From positions 1 to 27,131 of the forward strand of contig NZ_CAKZIK010000013.1 in NCBI RefSeq assembly GCF_936933875.1: a stretch of DNA of 27,131 nucleotides. The letters run 5' to 3'. The stretch's first letter is position 1. The number at the start of each line of letters is the position of its first letter. This document shows, piece after piece, positions 1 to 6,634 of this stretch. This DNA comes from an uncultured Chryseobacterium sp. (GTDB lineage: Bacteria > Bacteroidota > Bacteroidia > Flavobacteriales > Weeksellaceae). The notes under the pieces were generated by a model. It did not search any database, was not told where the DNA came from, and saw only the letters and a program-made list of their open reading frames with translations. The translations under genes were made by a program, and so were the position numbers.

Positions 1-514
1 GATCTTCCAATTGGCGGAGCATTTTTTCTTTATTGGTTTTAATGGCATTTGCCCAAACAAAAGTGTAGCGGTTTGCCTGTGCTTCGATTTTCGTTCCATC
101 CACAAAAACCTGTTTCAAACTCACCAAGCCTTCATCTGCCAAAAGCAAAACTACTTGCGAGAAAATATCCTTGAAAGCCGCTTCCAGCTTATTGCTCCGG
201 AAACGGTTCACGGTATTGTGATCCACAATGCTCATGTTGGAAAGCCACATAAAATTGATATTTTCCCGAAGCGCTTTTTCTATCTTCCGGGAGGAATAAA
301 TATTATTCATGTACGCAAAAACCATCACTTTGAGCATCATCCCGGGATGATAACTGGGATTTCCTTCTCTGCTGTAGGCTTTTAGAAGCGGATCTATATT
401 AATTCTCTCCAAAATATCATTGACAATCCGAACAGGGTGATTTTCGGGAATCAATTCCTCAAAACTATAAGGAAACAGCACCAGCTGATTTTGGTTATAA
501 TGCTTGAAATTCAT
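1..514 (-). mobile_element. IS1182-type transposase, N-terminal part (cut by window edge)
   Basis: The minus strand has an open frame from an ATG at 514 down to the left edge, 171 codons without a stop. The protein starts MNFKHYNQNQLVLFPYSFEE and contains HPGMMLKVMVFAYMNNIYSS (about residues 56-75), the N-terminal DUF772-like region of IS1182/IS5-related transposases. FVDGTKIEAQANRYTFVW follows (about 137-154), which holds what should be the first Asp of the DDE catalytic triad (D139). Transposases of this family move an insertion sequence by cut-and-paste. The rest of the gene, with the other two acidic residues, lies outside the window, so I cannot say whether it is intact. The outer end of the element must lie between 514 and about 567, because the terminator of the next gene begins there. 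I could not recognise a terminal inverted repeat. The family call is from remembered sequences and is fairly secure. Confidence 0.85.
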
Positions 515-567
515 AAACAACTATCTGATTATCAATGATAAATATACAAAAATCCTAAATAATAACC

Positions 568-599
568 AAAAAAAATCCGCCTCAGTTGTGAGACGGATT
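568..599 (-). terminator. Rho-independent terminator of the M23 peptidase gene
   Basis: On the minus strand an 11-bp stem (AATCCGTCTCA / TGAGGCGGATT, one G-T mismatch) with a CAAC loop is followed directly by a run of T. It lies 25 bp past the stop of the peptidase gene at 625. The insertion sequence begins just beyond it, so the insertion left this transcription unit complete. Confidence 0.85.
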
Positions 600-624
600 C
601 TTTTATTTAATATTTTTTCAGCAT

Positions 625-1563
625 CTAAAGATTCAAAAATAATTTCGGATTTACCGGCGTATTATTTTTATGAACTTCATAATGAAGATGAGGTCCCGTT
701 GAACGCCCTGAATTTCCTGATTTTGCCAAAACCTGATTTACTTTCACGACATCATTGGTTTCAACCAGAATTTGTGAAAGATGTCCATACAAAGTAGCCA
801 ATCCGTTTCCGTGAGAAACAATTACGCAGTTTCCGTAACCACCTTTCTGTCCGGCGAAAATTACTGTTCCGGCTGCAGCACAACGCACATCAGAACCATA
901 AGCAACAGCTATATCCAAACCTTTATGAAACTGAATTTGGTCTGCTTCTGCAGGAGGATTATTTTTCTCTACAACTGCGGCTTTTGTAGCAGCAATCGTT
1001 GGAGAAGGTGGAATTACAGTTCTTTTAGTGATGTTTCCAAGGCTGTCTTTTTCTTCAATAATTTGTGGTTCAGCTTTTACCGTTGGTTTTGGAGTTGTGG
1101 CAGAAGCCAAAATCACTTTCGGTTTAAATGGAATCGGATTTTTTCTGTTTCCAAAGTTGGACGAAATATAACCGTCAGTTGGAATTCCCAAAGGAACAGT
1201 TTGCAATTTATTCTGCAAATCCACCAAATATTGGCTGTAGCGGTTGCTTTGTTTAGCTAAATAAACCGAGCTCGAAACACTGTCTTGGTCCAAAGCCATA
1301 ATTCTTTCGTCTGTAATATTTTTAGAAAGAAGGAAAGAGTTCAGCTGTTGCACTGTGTTATCTACCAATGCAAGGTCGTTTTTCATTTTCAGATAATCAA
1401 CGCTGTCTTTTTGGGTGTTGATGGCCACAAGGTTAACCTCGTAATTCTTGTTGTTTTTTTCAGAGTACAATTTACCAATCAGCAAAGCCTGCCCGAAAAT
1501 AACAGCAAGAAAACCACCCAATAAAAGGTTGATGTTTTTCTTTTTATTTAGAAAGTTTTTCAT
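625..1563 (-). CDS. M23 family metallopeptidase (membrane-anchored peptidoglycan endopeptidase)
   Basis: 312 residues. A positively charged N-terminus (MKNFLNKKK) is followed by one hydrophobic segment (about 11-31), so it is probably an inner-membrane-anchored periplasmic protein. Residues 40-125 look helical and possibly coiled coil, as in NlpD/MepM-type proteins. The C-terminal domain is a zinc-dependent M23 (LytM/lysostaphin) peptidase: FHKGLDIA (His213, Asp217), LYGHLS (His261) and GPHLHYEV (His292, His294) supply the zinc ligands and catalytic His. Such enzymes cut peptide cross-links in peptidoglycan or activate amidases. All catalytic residues are present, so it should be active. The stretch from about 142 to 210 is a Pro/Lys/Thr-rich insert between the SNFGNRKNP motif and the first catalytic His, longer than the usual short loop. 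Transcribed alone, divergent from gpsA, with its own terminator. Confidence 0.9.
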   Translation of the reverse strand: MKNFLNKKKNINLLLGGFLAVIFGQALLIGKLYSEKNNKNYEVNLVAINTQKDSVDYLKMKNDLALVDNTVQQLNSFLLSKNITDERIMALDQDSVSSSVYLAKQSNRYSQYLVDLQNKLQTVPLGIPTDGYISSNFGNRKNPIPFKPKVILASATTPKPTVKAEPQIIEEKDSLGNITKRTVIPPSPTIAATKAAVVEKNNPPAEADQIQFHKGLDIAVAYGSDVRCAAAGTVIFAGQKGGYGNCVIVSHGNGLATLYGHLSQILVETNDVVKVNQVLAKSGNSGRSTGPHLHYEVHKNNTPVNPKLFLNL

Positions 1564-1606
1564 TCTATATTATTAACTTACAATGAGTTCTTAAAAATTT
1601 GGACTG

Positions 1607-1614
1607 CAAATTTA
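1607..1614 (-). promoter_or_regulatory. Probable -7 element for the M23 peptidase gene
   Basis: The minus strand reads TAAATTTG, an exact match to the Bacteroidota -7 consensus TAnnTTTG, 43 bp upstream of the ATG. TTG triplets lie further upstream, but none at the ideal 19-21 bp spacing; the nearest good one is about 16 bp away. The call rests mainly on the -7 match. Confidence 0.45.
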
Positions 1615-1739
1615 AAACAAAAATTCAATTCAAGTTTAGGTATTAACGAATTTTAACCTTAGAAGTTGATATCGTTGTCGTTAAAATTTTCATAATTTTT
1701 ATCAGTTGCAGTATTTTCGCCAAAATCCACAATCTTTAA

Positions 1740-1747
1740 TATATTTG
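1740..1747 (+). promoter_or_regulatory. Probable -7 element for gpsA
   Basis: TATATTTG matches TAnnTTTG exactly and ends 17 bp before the gpsA ATG, which implies a very short leader. The -33 region is weak: only TTTTCG sits at roughly the right distance. It faces away from the M23 peptidase promoter, so the 200-bp gap at 1564-1764 is a divergent promoter region. Confidence 0.5.
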
Positions 1748-1764
1748 TAAATATTGAATTTATT

Positions 1765-2814
1765 ATGGCGAAGAAAAAAGCAAAACCGGAATCCAAAGTT
1801 GCGAAAGCCCCTAAAAGAGACGCTCCACAGGAAGTTGTAGGCGTAGTAGGAAGCGGAAGTTTTGCAACGGCAATTGTAAAAATGCTTTTGGAAAACTGCA
1901 AATTGGTGCACTGGTGTGTAAGAAATGAGTTTGTAAAAGGCGCTATCGAGCTTCGTCATCACAACCCGACTTATCTTACAGCGGTTAATTTCAACGTTAA
2001 AAATTTAAAACTCACCACCGATATCAATGAACTCGTTTCAGCTTGTGATATTGTGGTTTTGGCGACGCCTTCTATTTATCTTTCCGAATCAATGGAAAAA
2101 TTAACGGTAGACACTTCCGGAAAAACTTTTGTTTCTGCGATTAAAGGGATTGTTCCAAAAGTCAACGATGTTGTTGCGCATTATCTTCGAGACGAATTTA
2201 AAATTGGCTTCAAAAATCAGGCGGTTATTGCAGGACCTTGTCACGCGGAAGAAGTGGCGATGGAAAGACTTTCCTATCTTACAATTGCAGCTGCAGAAGA
2301 TGAAGTGGGCGAAAAACTTGATGCTATTTTTACTTCCAGATTCATCAATGTTCACACAAGCAAAGATATTTTAGGCAACGAATACAGTGCAATTCTCAAA
2401 AATATTTACGCGATTGGAGCCGGAATTGCAAGCGGTTTAGGCTATGGCGACAATTTTACTGCGGTTTACGTAACGAACGCCATCCGAGAAATGGAAAAGT
2501 TTTTGGAAGCCGTTTACGAAGCACCAAGAGACGTTAACGAAAGCGCTTATTTGGGCGACCTTTTGGTAACGGCTTATTCATTGTTTTCGCGTAACCGAAA
2601 CCTCGGAAATCTTATTGGGAAAGGCTACACCGTAAAATCTGCCATCCAAAGTATGAATATGATTGCGGAAGGGTATTACGCAGCAGATTCCATCTACGGA
2701 ACAGCCAAAGAGAAAAAAATCGACACGCCGATTATCAATACCATTTACGGCATCCTTTACGAAGGCAAAAACGCCGAAAAAACTTTCAAAAAATTGACCA
2801 TAAAACTGAATTGA
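1765..2814 (+). CDS. gpsA: NAD(P)H-dependent glycerol-3-phosphate dehydrogenase
   Basis: 349 residues. GpsA reduces dihydroxyacetone phosphate to sn-glycerol 3-phosphate in the cytoplasm, the backbone for phospholipid synthesis. The Rossmann nucleotide-binding motif VVGSGSFATAI is at about 27-37. SAIKGI (Lys127), AGPCHAEEV (157-164) and EYSAILKNIYAIGAG (Lys212) give the two catalytic lysines, and SRNRNLG (275-281) is the C-terminal substrate-binding motif. All match the family. About 22 extra residues precede the Rossmann strand, rich in Lys, Ala and Pro (MAKKKAKPESKVAKAPKRDA); most GpsA proteins begin only a few residues before this strand. No other in-frame start lies before the Rossmann motif, and the -7 element at 1740-1747 supports this ATG. 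The gene stands alone. Confidence 0.95.
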   Translation: MAKKKAKPESKVAKAPKRDAPQEVVGVVGSGSFATAIVKMLLENCKLVHWCVRNEFVKGAIELRHHNPTYLTAVNFNVKNLKLTTDINELVSACDIVVLATPSIYLSESMEKLTVDTSGKTFVSAIKGIVPKVNDVVAHYLRDEFKIGFKNQAVIAGPCHAEEVAMERLSYLTIAAAEDEVGEKLDAIFTSRFINVHTSKDILGNEYSAILKNIYAIGAGIASGLGYGDNFTAVYVTNAIREMEKFLEAVYEAPRDVNESAYLGDLLVTAYSLFSRNRNLGNLIGKGYTVKSAIQSMNMIAEGYYAADSIYGTAKEKKIDTPIINTIYGILYEGKNAEKTFKKLTIKLN

Positions 2815-2832
2815 TTTTTTCAGGACGCGTGT

Positions 2833-2995
2833 CTCACTCGTTCGCTATGTATTGCGCCTCCTTCGTCAGCGCAACACACCGCTCCCTCGTTCAGCACCGG
2901 GCTTTACGCTTCAATCTTTTTTCGCAGCCGCTTCATTATTGAACTAACAAATTGGCCATCACAAAAAAGGATTTCCGCTGCAATCCCTCGCGCGA
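2833..2995. repeat. Degenerate interspersed inverted-repeat element
   Basis: The element reads GGGCTTTACGCTTCAATC followed by a T-run at 2901-2922, then a spacer of about 40 bases, then an A-run with GGATTTCCGCTGCAATCCC at 2963-2988. AATCTTTTTT (2913-2922) can pair with the A-run and GGATT (2964-2973) with one G-U pair. The phrases 'gggctttacgct' and 'ggatttccgctgcaatccc' recur as intergenic repeats in many flavobacterial genomes, from memory and not searched here. There is no gene inside. The boundaries are approximate. Confidence 0.45.
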
Positions 2996-3207
2996 AATTT
3001 CATGCTATCATCGAAATTTCAGACATCAAAAAAAACGCAGTTTTTCAAAACTCAACTGTACTTTCTTCATCGCACAACAATATCTTAAGTGACTTGAGCG
3101 TCAAGAAAACGCAGTTTTCAATCTCATGTGTTTTCATCTGCACAAAAATTTTTCTAACAAATTTCTGATGTGGTAAAAGATTAATTCAACAAAAATTTTC
3201 CCAAAAC

Positions 3208-3230
3208 CAACATTTCGCTCCTCTGGAGCT
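3208..3230 (-). repeat. REP-like hairpin repeat, copy A
   Basis: On the minus strand: AGCTCCAGAGGAGCGAAATG then TTG. The stem is GCTCC/GGAGC around a three-base AGA loop, followed by the conserved tail GAAATGTTg. It pairs with copy B, whose start is 50 bp away in the same orientation. Confidence 0.7.
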
Positions 3231-3257
3231 CTGATTCATTGGATAATTTGTTTTCTA

Positions 3258-3281
3258 CAAACATTTCGCTCCTCCGGAGCT
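3258..3281 (-). repeat. REP-like hairpin repeat, copy B
   Basis: On the minus strand: AGCTCCGGAGGAGCGAAATG then TTTG. It has the same stem as copy A, with a GGA loop, and the tail GAAATGTTTG runs into GTAGAAAACAAA. Copies C and D near 17050 show the same layout with different stem bases. Confidence 0.7.
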
Positions 3282-3426
3282 GGCTTTAAACTGAAAATTT
3301 TTCTTTTATGTTGATGGAAAAATTTATCGTTATCAAAAAATCTATTACATAATTAGATGAAATGTGACGTTTGAAACTTGATAATCCCAACTTTTTCACG
3401 AAATTCGTGTGTCTAAAAAATTACAA

Positions 3427-4932
3427 ATGGCAGATTTACTCACGAACAGAACCCCAAAACCATTCTACGACGTTGTTTTAATAGGAGGAGGAATTATGAG
3501 TGTAACTTTGGCAACCTTGCTGCACGAATTTCAACCGTCTCTCAAAATTGCTATTTTCGAAAGGCTCGGACGGTTCGCCAAAGAAAGTTCAGCAGCTTGG
3601 AATAATGCAGGAACAGGACATTCGGCGTTTTGTGAGCTTAATTATACACCGGAAAGAGAAGACGGTACCATTGATATTTCCAAAGCAGAAAAAATTGTTG
3701 AGCAGTTTGAAATCTCGAAGCAGTTTTGGTCCTATCTTTTGGATAAAGGATATATCAGTCAACCCAAAGATTTCATCACGTCCTGTCCGCACATGAGTTT
3801 GGTCTTCGGCGAAGCAGATTCGGAATATCTGAGAAAACGCCATCAAGCCATGACGGTAAACCATCTTTTCAAAGGAATGGAATTCTCTACCGACCACGAA
3901 AAATTGAGAGAGTGGATTCCTTTAGTCATGAGCAAAAGAAAAGATTCTGAAGTTTTGGCAGCCACAAAAATGGATTTGGGAACCGATGTAAATTTCGGAA
4001 CTTTAACAAGAAAAATGGGTCGATTTTTGGCAGAGGATTCTAACGTTGAAGTTTTCCTTTATCATGAAGCCAAAGACATTTCTCCGAAAGAAGACGGAAA
4101 ATGGGAAATTATTGTAAAAGACAGGCTTCACAACCACAAACAGGAAGTGGAAACCGATTTCCTTTTCATCGGAGCCGGAGGTTACGCACTTCCGCTTTTG
4201 GACAGCTCAGATATTGAAGAAAGTGAAGGTTACGGCGGGTTTCCGGTTTCGGGAGAATGGCTGGTTTCGCATAATCAGGAATTGGTGGCGAAACATCACG
4301 CCAAAGTTTACACACAGGCAACAGTTGACGCACCTCCAATGTCGGTTCCGCATTTGGACTTAAGGGTAATCGATGGTAAAAAGGCATTGCTTTTCGGACC
4401 TTTCGCAGGATTTTCAACCAAGTTTTTGAAAGAGGGAAGTTATCTGGATTTACCGGAAAGTGTGAATTTCAAAAATATCCGTTCACTTTTTGGAGCGTGG
4501 TGGCATAATTTACCTTTAACGCAATATCTGGTTCGCCAAGTTGCGATGACAAAAGGACAAAGAATGCAGCATTTGCGAGAATTTGTGAAAGATGCGAAAG
4601 AAGAAGATTGGGAACTCAAAGTTGCAGGACAGCGCGTTCAAATCATTAAAAAAGATGCGGAAAAAGGTGGAAAACTGGAGTTCGGAACCGAAGTAGTGGT
4701 AAATAAATCCGGTACAATCGCTTCTTTATTAGGAGCTTCACCCGGAGCTTCTACGGCAGCTTATGCAATGCTGGAAGTTCTTGAAAAATGTTTTGCTGAA
4801 AAACTTCACGGAGAATGGAAAGAAAAACTTCAGGAAATGATTCCAAGTTACGGGCAAAAATTAGCTGAAAATCCAGAACTGACTGAAAAAATCCGAAATT
4901 ATACAAAAGAAAAACTGGAGCTGGAATACTGA
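3427..4932 (+). CDS. mqo: Malate:quinone oxidoreductase
   Basis: 501 residues from the ATG at 3427; a GTG at 3409 would add six residues (MSKKLQ) and cannot be excluded. Mqo is a peripheral membrane FAD enzyme that oxidises malate to oxaloacetate and passes electrons to quinone, serving both the TCA cycle and the respiratory chain. The N-terminal FAD-binding motif is VVLIGGGIMSVTLATLL (about 16-32), followed by the family signature SSAAWNNAGTGHSAFCELNY and PEREDG. The C-terminal part ends with LLGASPGASTAAYAM, the second FAD-contact region typical of Mqo. Length and motifs fit the family, and nothing is missing. It stands alone, with repeats on both sides and no recognisable terminator. Confidence 0.95.
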   Translation: MADLLTNRTPKPFYDVVLIGGGIMSVTLATLLHEFQPSLKIAIFERLGRFAKESSAAWNNAGTGHSAFCELNYTPEREDGTIDISKAEKIVEQFEISKQFWSYLLDKGYISQPKDFITSCPHMSLVFGEADSEYLRKRHQAMTVNHLFKGMEFSTDHEKLREWIPLVMSKRKDSEVLAATKMDLGTDVNFGTLTRKMGRFLAEDSNVEVFLYHEAKDISPKEDGKWEIIVKDRLHNHKQEVETDFLFIGAGGYALPLLDSSDIEESEGYGGFPVSGEWLVSHNQELVAKHHAKVYTQATVDAPPMSVPHLDLRVIDGKKALLFGPFAGFSTKFLKEGSYLDLPESVNFKNIRSLFGAWWHNLPLTQYLVRQVAMTKGQRMQHLREFVKDAKEEDWELKVAGQRVQIIKKDAEKGGKLEFGTEVVVNKSGTIASLLGASPGASTAAYAMLEVLEKCFAEKLHGEWKEKLQEMIPSYGQKLAENPELTEKIRNYTKEKLELEY

Positions 4933-4947
4933 TTTTAATGATGAATG

Positions 4948-4970
4948 ATGAATTGTGAATTGTGAATTTT
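4948..4970 (+). repeat. AATTGTG tandem heptamer repeat, copy 1
   Basis: Two tandem AATTGTG units are followed by AATTTT. The same string occurs on the opposite strand at 19959-19979. Both are intergenic, which suggests a short interspersed sequence family. Confidence 0.4.
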
Positions 4971-5013
4971 GGTGCAAAGTTGCAATTAGTGCTCAATTTC
5001 ATAAAAAATCAGC

Positions 5014-5037
5014 ATAATCCGCTCAATCTGCGAGAGA
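5014..5037 (+). repeat. AATCTGCG interspersed repeat, copy 1
   Basis: ATAATCCGCTCAATCTGCG followed by AGAGA. It differs in only a few bases from 17103-17126 (ATAATCTGCGTAATCTGCGG followed by GAGA). Strings of this type are frequent between genes in flavobacteria, from memory. It ends 16 bp before the ATG of the next gene, so it forms part of that gene's leader. Confidence 0.45.
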
Positions 5038-5053
5038 CTTCGAGAAACAAAAA

Positions 5054-5452
5054 ATGTCCGAGACAACAGAAATAACGAAACCCAAAATTGCAGAAGAAAT
5101 TCTGGAAATGCTTCAAACACAAACAGAGGAGGAGAAGCAGGTAATTGTACATTGCTGTTTTCCGGCGCAACCCACTTTTGGAAATCTTATCAGGATTTGG
5201 CGTTCTACCTTTTTAATTGATGAAAGTTTGGGACACCGTTCTCATTTAATTCATACCGAAAATATTGCAATTTTTCCATTTTGGACAGAAGTGGAACCGA
5301 TGAAAGATTTTTGGTTTACGCTTGTTTTTTCTGGACTTCCGAAAGAGTGCAAAAGTTTTGATTTAAAAGAAATTATTCCCGAAAGCGGTGGTTTTTGGGT
5401 TCAGAATATTAAAAGAAACGGTACCGATGTTTACCGCGTCAAAATTAGCTAA
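5054..5452 (+). CDS. Hypothetical protein, 132 residues
   Basis: I do not recognise a family. The protein is soluble, with no signal peptide and no membrane segment. The first 30 residues are Glu-rich and probably helical. Then come an apparent strand (KQVIVHCCFPA) and NLIRIWRSTFLIDESLGHRS, followed by strand-rich sequence with many aromatics (NIAIFPFWTEVEPMKDFWFT), and PESGGFWVQNIKRNGTDVYR near the end. It holds three Cys and several His, but no clear metal motif. The start is the first ATG of the frame, after an A-rich leader. Its stop TAA is followed directly by the ATG of the DUF1684 gene, so the two are almost certainly co-transcribed. Coding looks real from the codon pattern and the tight junction; function unknown. 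Confidence 0.75.
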   Translation: MSETTEITKPKIAEEILEMLQTQTEEEKQVIVHCCFPAQPTFGNLIRIWRSTFLIDESLGHRSHLIHTENIAIFPFWTEVEPMKDFWFTLVFSGLPKECKSFDLKEIIPESGGFWVQNIKRNGTDVYRVKIS

Positions 5453-6076
5453 ATGGAAAAATTATTATACTTATTTACTCTTTTACTTGCCATTGTTTCA
5501 TGTAAAAACGCTTCTGTTTCTACTCTTGAAAGACAGGAAGTTGAAAAATTCCAAAAGGAACTCAATGCAGAATATTTAAATCCACAAGAAACGCCTTTAC
5601 GTGGTGATAATTTCACTAATTTTAAGACGCATCCTTTCTTTCCAATCAATAATAAATACCGAGTTGAAGCCAAGTTTACCAAAACTGAAAATGCACTGCC
5701 TTTTGAACTTCCAACTTCTTCAGGAAAAACTAAACCTTACAAGGAATACGGAAAAGCCACTTTCGAAATTGATGGAAAACCTTATACAGTAACGCTTTAC
5801 CAAAGTTTGGGATTGATGAAGCAAAAAGGTTATGAGGATTATCTTTTCTTGCCTTTTCGCGATGAAACCAACAGTAAAGAAACTTATGGTGGCGGAAAAT
5901 ATATGGATTTAAGAATTCCGAAAGGAAGTACAATTGTGCTGGATTTCAATAAATCTTATCAACCTTATTGTGCGTATAACGCTTACGATTACAACTGTCC
6001 GATAGTTCCGGAAGAAAATTTTTTACCGGTTAGAATTGAAGCTGGCGTAATGTACAACGATATTTATCATCATTAA
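5453..6076 (+). CDS. DUF1684 domain lipoprotein
   Basis: 207 residues. A lipoprotein signal peptide ends in the lipobox AIVSC (Cys17), so the protein should be lipid-anchored in the envelope. The body matches the DUF1684 family: a strand-rich first half (FEIDGKPYTVTLYQS), then the family signature FLPFRDETNSKETYGGGKYM, LDFNKSYQPYCAYNAYDYNC (about 163-182) and the proline/glutamate C-terminal motif PEENFLPVRIEAG. The biochemical role of DUF1684 is, as far as I know, not established. The conserved Cys/Tyr-rich block is the most likely functional site. The gene directly abuts the gene before (stop 5450-5452) and the gene after (ATG 6077), with no spacing at either junction, which points to one operon of three. 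Confidence 0.88.
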   Translation: MEKLLYLFTLLLAIVSCKNASVSTLERQEVEKFQKELNAEYLNPQETPLRGDNFTNFKTHPFFPINNKYRVEAKFTKTENALPFELPTSSGKTKPYKEYGKATFEIDGKPYTVTLYQSLGLMKQKGYEDYLFLPFRDETNSKETYGGGKYMDLRIPKGSTIVLDFNKSYQPYCAYNAYDYNCPIVPEENFLPVRIEAGVMYNDIYHH

Positions 6077-6562
6077 ATGACGAAACTTCAACCTTATCTT
6101 TCTGAAAATTTCGAATCATTAAATTATGATTTAGACGAATTGCAGATGCAGTTTACAGCACTTGTTTCTCTGGCTTTGGAAAGAATTGAAGAAAGAAAAT
6201 TAAACGGTGATTTTCTTGCAAAACCTATAACGATTCTTTATGATGGTAATCCTGCAGGCTTTTTTGTGTTGGATTTTGGCAATGATAAGCTGGAATTAAC
6301 GGAAAAGAAAAGCTCAGTTTTAGTTCGGTCTTTATCGATTAATCCAAATTTTCAGGGAAAGGGAATTGGGAAAGAGGCTATGCAACTCATTCCTGAATTT
6401 TTGGCTGAACATTATCCCGAAACAGACGAAATTGTTCTCGCAGTAAATGAAAGGAATACTTCTGCTTATCAATTATATTTAAAAGCTGGATATGTTTTCG
6501 ACGGAAAGACGAGAATTGGACGAAGTGGACCGCAATTTTTGATGAGTAAAAAGTTATATTAA
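6077..6562 (+). CDS. GNAT family N-acetyltransferase
   Basis: 161 residues. GNAT enzymes move an acetyl group from acetyl-CoA to an amine. Motif A, which binds the CoA pyrophosphate, is visible as RSLSINPNFQGKGIGKEAM (Q-x-x-G-x-G form, about 94-112). Motif B-like sequence follows as VNERNTSAYQLYLKAGYVF, with the conserved Asn and Tyr. The C-terminal SGPQFLMSKKL is the usual final strand. The N-terminal 60 residues are not diagnostic, so the acceptor (protein, antibiotic or small amine) cannot be named. It starts on the base after the stop of the DUF1684 gene. I see no strong terminator downstream. Confidence 0.85.
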   Translation: MTKLQPYLSENFESLNYDLDELQMQFTALVSLALERIEERKLNGDFLAKPITILYDGNPAGFFVLDFGNDKLELTEKKSSVLVRSLSINPNFQGKGIGKEAMQLIPEFLAEHYPETDEIVLAVNERNTSAYQLYLKAGYVFDGKTRIGRSGPQFLMSKKLY

Positions 6563-6601
6563 ATTTTTTGAAACGCCCATCCTATTTAAAAAAAATCACG
6601 C

Positions 6602-6632
6602 TGTCATGGTGAGCGAAGTCGAAGCATCTTTA
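6602..6632. repeat. Interspersed GTGAGCGAAGTCGAAGCATC repeat
   Basis: GTCATGGTGAGCGAAGTCGA followed by AGCATC lies between the converging GNAT and recO genes. Very similar strings recur between genes in many Bacteroidota and other bacteria, from memory. It contains the imperfect palindrome GCGAAGTCGAAGC. Only one copy is in this window. Confidence 0.4.
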
Positions 6633-6634
6633 AT

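Larger units (their letters stand above)
2815..3426. other. Gene-free stretch made of interspersed repeats
   Basis: I see no credible coding frame in these roughly 610 bases between gpsA and mqo. The stretch holds a degenerate inverted-repeat element (2833-2995), two copies of a short AAAACGCAGTTTT unit (about 3037 and 3106), and two REP-like hairpins in the same orientation (3208-3230 and 3258-3281). The base pattern is unlike the flanking coding DNA. The promoter of mqo must lie near its right end, but I could not find a clear TAnnTTTG there. Confidence 0.6.

Noticed and set aside
11..385. Plus-strand open frame across the transposase fragment
   Set aside because: It begins with TTG and is antisense to a recognisable IS1182-type transposase frame on the minus strand; its own translation shows no known pattern.
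514..567. Terminal inverted repeat of the insertion sequence
   Set aside because: Only one end is in the window, so no repeat can be paired; the palindrome-like TATCAATGATA there is too short to call.
781..1260. Long plus-strand frame opposite the M23 peptidase
   Set aside because: It is a shadow of the peptidase gene, whose catalytic motifs make the minus-strand reading certain.
3208..3281. Two hairpin copies as the start of a CRISPR-like array
   Set aside because: Only two units with stem sequences shared by other loci, and a spacer of about 27 bases; no cas genes are nearby. They fit an interspersed REP-like family better.
3409..3426. GTG start adding MSKKLQ to Mqo
   Set aside because: Possible but less likely; the ATG at 3427 is closer to the usual family beginning. 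Kept as an alternative in the mqo entry.
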